Notes under the pieces: model-generated | The model's input: the letters and a program-made list of their open reading frames with translations, nothing else | Database searches by the model: none | Told to the model about the DNA's origin: nothing | Assembly (NCBI GenBank): GCA_003251955.1 | Contig: QKDV01000117.1 | Coordinates: 1-5,690 of the forward strand | Source: Methanospirillum hungatei | GTDB taxonomy: Archaea; Halobacteriota; Methanomicrobia; Methanomicrobiales; Methanospirillaceae | Length of the DNA stretch: 5,690 bases | Direction of reading: 5' to 3' | Shown here: piece after piece, positions 5,687-5,690 of the stretch | Position numbering within the stretch: the first letter of the stretch is position 1 | Layout of the letters: every line of letters begins with the position of its first letter | Translations under genes and position numbers: made by a program

Positions 5687-5690
5687 GTGC
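5683..5690 (+). CDS. Start of a following gene, possibly rRNA dimethyladenosine transferase (truncated by window end)
   Basis: ATGAGTGC begins at 5683 and overlaps the DUF655 stop by four bases (ATGA), the usual arrangement of coupled genes. Only Met-Ser-Ala can be read (GCN is alanine). In many euryarchaea the gene after DUF655 is rsmA (ksgA), which dimethylates two adenines near the 3' end of 16S rRNA, so that is the best guess. The guess rests on gene order alone, as the sequence itself identifies nothing. Confidence 0.35.

Overview
The window is a densely packed, single-strand stretch of an archaeal chromosome. The proteins point to a euryarchaeal methanogen, most likely of the order Methanomicrobiales. 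The evidence is an archaeal-type FtsY/SRP54 pair, archaeal prefoldin alpha, the archaea-typical tRNA enzymes TrmY and Pus10, ribosomal protein eL21, the RNA polymerase subunit Rpo4 and a DUF655 protein. The order-level placement is inference from protein similarity as I remember it and was not checked by a search. All genes lie on the + strand. No stretch longer than about 20 bases is left outside a gene, and I see no mobile element, CRISPR array, tRNA or rRNA.

Layout: (1) the 3' end of prefoldin alpha (pfdA, 1-198); (2) ftsY (226-1302) and srp54 (1302-2615), sharing one base, which encode the SRP receptor and the SRP GTPase; (3) trmY (2628-3213), read in two frames, overlapping pus10 (3204-4427) by 10 bases; these encode the two enzymes acting on tRNA position 54; (4) rpl21e (4438-4731), rpoF/rpo4 (4752-5105) and a DUF655 gene (5114-5686); (5) the first 8 bases of a further gene overlapping the DUF655 stop, by known synteny possibly the rRNA dimethyltransferase RsmA/KsgA. 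The genes probably form one or two long transcripts devoted to making, modifying, folding and targeting the products of translation.

The main anomaly is trmY. Its conserved N-terminus (from ATG 2628) is in one frame and ends at a TAG at 2700-2702. The rest of the conserved protein continues without a gap in the +1 frame. A single +1 shift between 2692 and 2700 restores a family-length 194-residue TrmY. The junction has the layout of a recoding site: a GGG-T slippery codon before the stop, TAG followed by C, and a predicted 10-base-pair hairpin (2702-2727) that starts at the stop and holds the only well-placed internal ATG in its loop. A natural frameshift mutation or a sequencing/assembly indel is at least as likely as programmed frameshifting, and the sequence alone cannot decide. 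A smaller oddity is the G3 motif of SRP54, which reads DTQGR instead of DTAGR.
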